A stretch of DNA of 20,358 nt from DASSHA01 sp035693145 (GTDB taxonomy: Bacteria > Chloroflexota > Limnocylindria > Limnocylindrales > CSP1-4), in contig DASSHA010000021.1 in NCBI GenBank assembly GCA_035693145.1, positions 1 to 20,358 of the forward strand. The letters are read 5' to 3'. Under the pieces are notes generated by a model. It was not told the DNA's origin. It ran no database searches and was given only the letters and a program-made list of their open reading frames with translations. Each line of letters begins with the position of its first letter. Positions within the stretch are counted from its first letter, which is position 1. A program made the position numbers and the translations under genes. This document shows positions 15,523 through 20,358 of the stretch, one piece after another.

Positions 15523-17676
15523 TCAGGCCATGGCCGCGCCGACGACCTCCGACTCGCGCGCCGGCGTCCGGACCTCGAACCCGGTCGTGTTCGCCAGAAC
15601 CTCGACGGTCCCGTCGGTGATCCGCAGCGAGACCGCTCCCGCGCCCGCCCGGAGGTTGTGCAGCGTCAGGTCGGGCAGCCAGGCGGGGAGCGCCGGTTCG
15701 ACCGTGAGGCGCGAGCCGCGCGTATCCGTTCGAGCATGGACCCCCGCGAGCACGGCAATGAGTCGGATGACGGCGCCGGCAGCCCAGGCCTGCGGGACGT
15801 TGGCGCCGAGGTACTGGACCGGGAAGCTCCCGGTCTGGCGCGGCAGGCCGGCGAACAGCTCCGGCAGCCGGTAGGCGATGAGGCGGCTCGCCGCGTCGAA
15901 CATGCCGCGTGCGACCCGCGCTGCCTCGGCGTTGAAGCCGTAGCGGCGAAAGCCGCTGGCGAGGATCGCGTTGTCATGCGGCCAGACCGAGCCCGTGTGG
16001 TAGCTGAACGGGTTGTACGCGGCGTGGTCGGAGCTGAGCGTTCGGACTCCCCAGCCCGAGAACATGTCGTCCGCCATGAGCCGCGCGACGACGCGCGACG
16101 CGCGTTCGGGCGGCACGATCCGGCTGTCGAGCAGGTGGCCCGCGTTCGAGGCGACCGATCGGATCGGGCTCTTCTCGCCATTGAGGCCGAGGTAGTACGT
16201 CCCCTCGGCCTCCCACCAGAACGCATCGTTGACGCGGTCATAGAGGATGGTCGCCTCCCGCCGGAGCCGTTCGGCGTCCTCGGGTCGTTCGAGGACGTCG
16301 TACAGCCCGGCCATCCGGAGCTTCGCGTCGTAGACGTAGCCCTGGAGCTCCACGAGCGCCGTCGGAAGCGCCGAGAGCGAGCCGTCGGCCTCGAGGATCG
16401 CGTCGCCGGCGTCCTTCCAGCCCTGGTTCCGGTAGCCGCGTGACGAGCGGGTCGCGTACTCCTGGAACCCGTCGCCATCCCGGTCGCCGAAGCCGTCGAT
16501 CCAGCGGAGGGCGCGCTCGGCCGCTGGCAGGTAGCGCTCGATGATCTCGCGGTCACCCAGCCAGTCGTGGAGCTGGGCCAGAACGGTGACGAACAGCATG
16601 GTCGCGTCCGCCGTCCCGTAGTACGGCGTGTAGGGCAGGATCCCGAGCTGGGCGAGCTCACCGTGGCGGATCTCGTGCGGGATCTTCCCCGGCTCCATGT
16701 CGCGCTCCGGGTCGTCTCCAGCCGCCTGGAGTACGGACAGCCGGCGGAGCGCCCCCGACGCGTATTCCGGGTAGCCGCTGATGACCTGGCTCGCGACGAC
16801 GAGCGAGTCGCGGCCGAACAGGGTGAGGAACCAGGGGACGCCGGCGGCGGGGATGACGACCCCGCGCTCGAACGCCGGGTCCTCCAGGCGAAGGCCCTCG
16901 AGGTCGTTGATCGCCTCGTCCCAGGTGCGCCGGACGTTCTCGTTGGGGGTCTCGAGTCGAACCTTCGGCAGGCGGGCACGGCTGATCTCCGGCAGTGCCT
17001 CGGCGATCGCGTTGCAGCCGAGCGTCGTCGGTCGGCGCCGGGCGCCGGTGACCGGCAGCCACTTCAGGCAGGTGTGCCAGACGTCCTTGGCCGGAATGGT
17101 CGCCACGAACACGAGCCGGCCGTTCGCGTACTGCGGCGGCGAGGTCGGCCGTTCCACGGCGACGATGAGCTCGCGTCGGAACTCGCGGTTCACGTACACC
17201 GTGTGGAGCTCCGCCCGTGAGCGAAGCCACCGCCCGTTGAGCGAGCCGCGCCGGACGATCGAGCCCGCCTTGACGTCGAAGATGTCGGCGAAGTCGGAAT
17301 CGATCTCGACCTCGATCGTCAGGCGGACGGCTCGACGGCCGTAGTTGACGATGTCGTAGTCCTCGTGGACGCCGCCGGACACCGTCCGGTCGAGCCGGAC
17401 CGAGATCGTCCGCGGCTCGATCGGTCCGAGGTCGTCGTGCATGACGTCGTTCGTGAACTCGAACCGCGCCGAGAAGTGCTGGACGGGCGAGGAGTTGAGC
17501 AGCAGCGGCCGGCGACCGTTGAGGAACAGCCGGTAGCCCGAGACGAAGCGGCTGTCGCGGGCGAAGAACCCGTGCTCGGCCTCGGGGTCCATCCGACCGT
17601 CGGGTGTGCAGACGAGGACGCGATCGTCACGGTTGATCGCGATGGTCGCGGGGCCGACCTGGATCGGGAGGGTCAC
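15523..17676 (-). CDS. Glycogen debranching enzyme-like amylo-alpha-1,6-glucosidase
   Basis: This 717-residue protein starts at GTG 17676, overlapping the stop of the upstream membrane-protein gene as GTGA; the frame is open beyond, but that overlaps the other gene. The N-terminal beta domain (about 1-215) matches the bacterial debranching-enzyme N-terminal ('GDE_N_bis') type, with DGRMDPEAEHGFFARDSRFVSGY-like sequence. The C-terminal part (about 240-690) is an (alpha/alpha)6 glycosidase with PWFLTLFGRDSL near residue 282, GWKDAGDA, and SVWPHDNAILASG near 563, the conserved acid-bearing motifs. The family removes alpha-1,6 branch glucose or acts on related oligosaccharides; many members are uncharacterised. 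No signal peptide is visible, so it should act in the cytoplasm on imported sugars. It is last in an operon with sugar permeases. Confidence 0.88.
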   Translation of the reverse strand: MTLPIQVGPATIAINRDDRVLVCTPDGRMDPEAEHGFFARDSRFVSGYRLFLNGRRPLLLNSSPVQHFSARFEFTNDVMHDDLGPIEPRTISVRLDRTVSGGVHEDYDIVNYGRRAVRLTIEVEIDSDFADIFDVKAGSIVRRGSLNGRWLRSRAELHTVYVNREFRRELIVAVERPTSPPQYANGRLVFVATIPAKDVWHTCLKWLPVTGARRRPTTLGCNAIAEALPEISRARLPKVRLETPNENVRRTWDEAINDLEGLRLEDPAFERGVVIPAAGVPWFLTLFGRDSLVVASQVISGYPEYASGALRRLSVLQAAGDDPERDMEPGKIPHEIRHGELAQLGILPYTPYYGTADATMLFVTVLAQLHDWLGDREIIERYLPAAERALRWIDGFGDRDGDGFQEYATRSSRGYRNQGWKDAGDAILEADGSLSALPTALVELQGYVYDAKLRMAGLYDVLERPEDAERLRREATILYDRVNDAFWWEAEGTYYLGLNGEKSPIRSVASNAGHLLDSRIVPPERASRVVARLMADDMFSGWGVRTLSSDHAAYNPFSYHTGSVWPHDNAILASGFRRYGFNAEAARVARGMFDAASRLIAYRLPELFAGLPRQTGSFPVQYLGANVPQAWAAGAVIRLIAVLAGVHARTDTRGSRLTVEPALPAWLPDLTLHNLRAGAGAVSLRITDGTVEVLANTTGFEVRTPARESEVVGAAMA

Positions 17677-18467
17677 TCGTCGATCGGGGCGCGGCGGACG
17701 GGACCTCCGAGGCGGGCTTCGAGTCGATCGGCGGCCGGCAGGACGACCATCGACGCGAGCATCGCGACGAAGGCGACCGAGACCATGACCAGGGCAGCGA
17801 ACGCGACGGTGCTCACGGCGAGAATGATCGCGCACAGCAGCCCGAGCGTGACGAGCCGGCCGGGAGACGCGAGGACCATGAGCGCGCCAAGGCGAAGGCG
17901 CGCTCGGAGCCCGAGCTCGGCGCGCCAGGGATCGACGAGCAGCGGCCAGGCCGCGAGCAGGACGAGCCCGGTCATCGCGAGGCCCCAGCCCGCGAGCGTC
18001 GCGAGCCCCCAGCCCAGCACGCCGCCGCTCGCGACTCCGGTCACGACGTTCGCGCTGAACACGACCAGCGCCACGACCGCGGCCGTCCCGATGACGAGCG
18101 CGGCCCCGCCGAACCGGCGCCACGCCGCGAACGCGTCGCCCAGCGCGGCCGGCTCGTCGCGCGCGATGAGGGCCGCCAGGCGAAACAGCCCGACCGTCGG
18201 CAGCGCGAGCAGCGGGAGGGCGACGATCGCGAGGACGGGCGCCACGTTCGCGACCACGTACAGCCCGAGGAGGCCGGCTCCCCAGACGAGGTTCGCCGGC
18301 ACCAGTCGCCACGAGTTGAAATAGAACTCCTGGAGCGCGCGCCTGAGCCCGGATCGGAGTCCGGGCGCCGCCGGCAGCGATTCCCGGACACCGCCGAGCG
18401 CTGGCGGCTGCCCGTCCGGCGCGTCGGCGGGAAGGCCGCTGCCGGCGTGGTCAGCCCTTGACGCCAC
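17673..18467 (-). CDS. YesL/DUF624-like integral membrane protein
   Basis: This 264-residue protein has about six hydrophobic helices after a polar N-terminus of about 55 residues. The motif FYFNSWRLVPANLVW followed by helices, and the central RFG...AAW pattern, resembles DUF624 (YesL) proteins, which are common beside sugar ABC permeases but have no defined activity. The start is GTG 18467, overlapping the MalG-like gene by 17 bp; no other ATG/GTG suits and the ribosome site is weak, so the start is uncertain. The stop overlaps the debranching enzyme start (GTGA). The position suggests a helper of the sugar uptake system. Confidence 0.72.
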   Translation of the reverse strand: MASRADHAGSGLPADAPDGQPPALGGVRESLPAAPGLRSGLRRALQEFYFNSWRLVPANLVWGAGLLGLYVVANVAPVLAIVALPLLALPTVGLFRLAALIARDEPAALGDAFAAWRRFGGAALVIGTAAVVALVVFSANVVTGVASGGVLGWGLATLAGWGLAMTGLVLLAAWPLLVDPWRAELGLRARLRLGALMVLASPGRLVTLGLLCAIILAVSTVAFAALVMVSVAFVAMLASMVVLPAADRLEARLGGPVRRAPIDE

Positions 18468-19356
18468 TCGCCGCGATGCCCTCGACGAAATAGCGCTGGA
18501 AGAAGATGTAGAGGACGAGGATCGGGATCGTCGCCATGACGATGACGGCCATCAGCGGAGGCCAGTTCGTCGAGAAGCCGCCCGACTGCCGGAAGAAGTT
18601 CAGGCCGATCTGGACGGTGTAGTGGTTCGGGTCCTGGAGGAAGACCGTCGGCCAGAAGAACCCGTTCCAGGTGCCCTGGAACTGGAGGATCGCGACGGCC
18701 GACAGCGCCGGCCCGGCGAGCGGCAGCATGACCCGCAGGAACGTGGTGAAGAAGCCCGCGCCGTCCATCCGCGCGGCCTCCTCCAGGTCGCGCGGGATCG
18801 ACAGGAAGTACTGGCGGAGCAGGAAGATGCTCGTCCCCGCGATCGCCGACATGAGGATGACGGACACGTACTGCCCGAGACCCCGAGTGAGGCCGAAGGC
18901 ATTGAAGATCAGGTAGACGGGCACGACGCGCAGCTGGTCCGGGATCATGAGCGTCGCGAGCACGATCAGGAAGAGCACCTCCCGGCCGGGGAAGCGAAGT
19001 CGCGCGAACGCGTAGCCGGCGAGGCTCCCGAAGATGAGGTTCGTGGCCGTGACGACGCCCGCGATGATCGCGCTGTTGAGGAAGAGCGTCGTGATCGGCG
19101 GGTTCAGCTTGGTCAACGCGATGTCCCAGCCCTCGAGCGTGAACGGGTCAGGGATGACCGTCAGCCGGACCGAATCCGGGATCGTCTTGAACGACGTGAT
19201 CAGCGACCAGCCGAACGGGATGAACATGAGGATCGCATAGCCGATGAGGATCAGGTATGCGATCCGGCGTCGCCAGTGGACCGAGCGATCGCCGACCGGC
19301 CGAACCTCGATCGCCGTGTCCGCGCGAATCGGCTGCGCCTGGGCCTGCCCCGCCAC
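18451..19356 (-). CDS. Carbohydrate ABC transporter permease, MalG/UgpE-like
   Basis: This 301-residue inner-membrane protein starts at GTG 19356 with GGGAG 9 nt upstream. It has six expected helices (first near residues 33-55) and the cytoplasmic EAA loop EEAARMDGAGFFTTFLRV (about 190-207) that docks on the ATPase, as in CUT1-family importers. N-terminal residues 1-30 are polar. It is 18 bp downstream of the MalF-like gene and overlaps the YesL-like gene. The sugar is not determined, but the linked debranching-type enzyme suggests an alpha-glucan-derived oligosaccharide. Confidence 0.93.
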   Translation of the reverse strand: MAGQAQAQPIRADTAIEVRPVGDRSVHWRRRIAYLILIGYAILMFIPFGWSLITSFKTIPDSVRLTVIPDPFTLEGWDIALTKLNPPITTLFLNSAIIAGVVTATNLIFGSLAGYAFARLRFPGREVLFLIVLATLMIPDQLRVVPVYLIFNAFGLTRGLGQYVSVILMSAIAGTSIFLLRQYFLSIPRDLEEAARMDGAGFFTTFLRVMLPLAGPALSAVAILQFQGTWNGFFWPTVFLQDPNHYTVQIGLNFFRQSGGFSTNWPPLMAVIVMATIPILVLYIFFQRYFVEGIAASGVKG

Positions 19357-19374
19357 GCTAGCTCACTCCCGCCG

Positions 19375-20322
19375 TCACCACGCCGGCGCCGCGCCGAACA
19401 GCCGGCGTTGGACGAGCGTCGCGGTGAAGATGATCGCGAACAGGATCATCCCGATCGCTGCCGCCTCGCTGAAGTTGAACTGCGTGAAGGCCGTGTTGTA
19501 GAGGTACAGCACCATGGTCATCAACGCGTTGTTCGGATCGCCGTTGACGCCGCCGCCGATGAACGCCTGATCGAACAGCTGGAGCGCGCCGATGACGGCC
19601 ACCGTGCCCACGAAATAGTGGCCCGGCTTGAGAAGCGGGAAGGTGATCCGCCAGAACGTCTGCCAGTTGCTCGCGCCGTCGATCGCGGCCGCCTCGTAGA
19701 CCTCGTGGCTGATCGATTGGAGCGACGCGAGGTAGAAGAGCATGAACGTGCCGGACGTCGTCCAGGCATTGAGCAGGATCACCGAGTTGAGCGCCGTCTG
19801 CTCGGAGCCGATCCAGTTCTGGCCGGGTGAGAAGCCGAACAGCGAGAAGAGCGGGTTGAGCCCCAGCCCGGCCCGGATCGAGTTGAACAGGCCGTCGGGC
19901 GCGGCGAGGAAGATCCACAGTGTCGTGATCGCCGCCGAGCTCGCGATCGCCGGGAAGTAGAACGAGGCTCGGAAGAATGTCTTGCCGCGGATCTTCTGGT
20001 TGACGACGACGGCGAGGAACAGCCCGACGGCCATCGTCAGCGGCACCCAGACGACCGTGTAGTAGAGCGAGTTCTGGATCGAGCGGATGAAGACCGGGTC
20101 GGCGATCGCGTTCTGGTAGTTCTTGATCCCGACGAACGCGACCGGGCCGGTCCGGATGTTCCAGCGCCAGACGCTGACGTAGATCTCGTAGACGATCGCG
20201 CCGATCTGGAGGACGAAGAACAGGATCATCGGAATGGCGATGAATCCGTAGCCGGCGATGGCTTCCTTGCGGGCGCCGATCCGGGTCGCGGGACGCGAGA
20301 CGACCGAGCGGCTCGCCGCCAT
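19375..20322 (-). CDS. Carbohydrate ABC transporter permease, MalF/UgpA-like
   Basis: This 315-residue membrane protein starts at ATG 20322 with GGAGGAGG 6 nt upstream, a very strong ribosome site. It has six expected helices (first near 23-50, GFIAIPMILFFVLQIGAIVY) and the EAA loop YEAAAIDGASNWQTFWRITF (about 211-230). It pairs with the MalG-like permease to form the membrane channel of a CUT1 sugar importer. It is the first gene of the visible operon. No solute-binding protein or ATPase is present in the window; the binding protein is usually encoded just upstream, which would be past the right edge, and the ATPase may be shared and encoded elsewhere. Confidence 0.93.
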   Translation of the reverse strand: MAASRSVVSRPATRIGARKEAIAGYGFIAIPMILFFVLQIGAIVYEIYVSVWRWNIRTGPVAFVGIKNYQNAIADPVFIRSIQNSLYYTVVWVPLTMAVGLFLAVVVNQKIRGKTFFRASFYFPAIASSAAITTLWIFLAAPDGLFNSIRAGLGLNPLFSLFGFSPGQNWIGSEQTALNSVILLNAWTTSGTFMLFYLASLQSISHEVYEAAAIDGASNWQTFWRITFPLLKPGHYFVGTVAVIGALQLFDQAFIGGGVNGDPNNALMTMVLYLYNTAFTQFNFSEAAAIGMILFAIIFTATLVQRRLFGAAPAW

Positions 20323-20358
20323 CCCCAGCCTCCTCCAGCGAGTGAGTAGGCGGCGGCC

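Noticed and set aside
17677..18312. Upstream extension of the debranching-enzyme frame
   Set aside because: It overlaps the YesL-like gene in another frame and has no motif; the GTGA overlap supports a start at 17676.

Overview
This is a high-GC chromosomal stretch with compact, mostly protein-coding content, many GTG starts and several 4-bp start/stop overlaps. I see no rRNA, tRNA, CRISPR array, transposase or prophage gene. The style (lipoprotein copper oxidase, large ATP-binding LuxR regulators, sugar ABC operon, small MHPIIAY-type proteins, CRIGERS-type sulfurtransferase) suits a high-GC Chloroflexota lineage (Limnocylindria/Ellin6529-like) or an actinobacterium. I lean to Chloroflexota, but this is inference from gene style, not a phylogenetic placement.

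Left region (1-2651, minus strand): an Rrf2-family Fe-S-type regulator, a two-domain copper nitrite reductase-like lipoprotein (NirK/AniA type, all type 1 and type 2 copper ligands present) and a multi-spanning membrane protein running off the left edge. The membrane protein resembles the membrane half that is fused to NirK-like domains in many actinobacterial copper oxidases. The trio looks like a nitrite/NO or copper stress module. A plus-strand zinc-ribbon, single-pass membrane protein (2812-3639) is divergent from the regulator.

Region 3664-7821 (minus): an MMPL-family RND transporter is translationally coupled (ATGA overlap) to a secreted AttH/CrtC-like lipocalin-fold lipoprotein. Upstream is a small three-helix membrane protein of unknown role. 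A 627-bp gene-free stretch (7822-8448) follows, with two inverted repeats near its right end.

Region 8449-13062 (plus): a lysine 2,3-aminomutase (radical SAM, PLP, substrate aspartates conserved, one zinc-site cysteine missing, C-terminal tail) followed 60 bp later by a 1000-residue ATPase/TPR/LuxR regulator. Region 13115-14506 holds three small uncharacterised genes: an ACT-like protein and a 63-residue MHPIIAY protein on minus, and a 146-residue protein on plus with a promoter placed for leaderless translation. A two-domain rhodanese sulfurtransferase (14637-15506, plus) follows.

Right region (15523-20322, minus): a carbohydrate operon read right to left. It encodes two sugar ABC permeases (MalF-like, MalG-like), a YesL/DUF624-like membrane protein and a glycogen-debranching-type glycosidase, with overlapping or closely spaced genes. 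The solute-binding protein and ATPase are not in the window; the binding protein probably lies just past the right edge.
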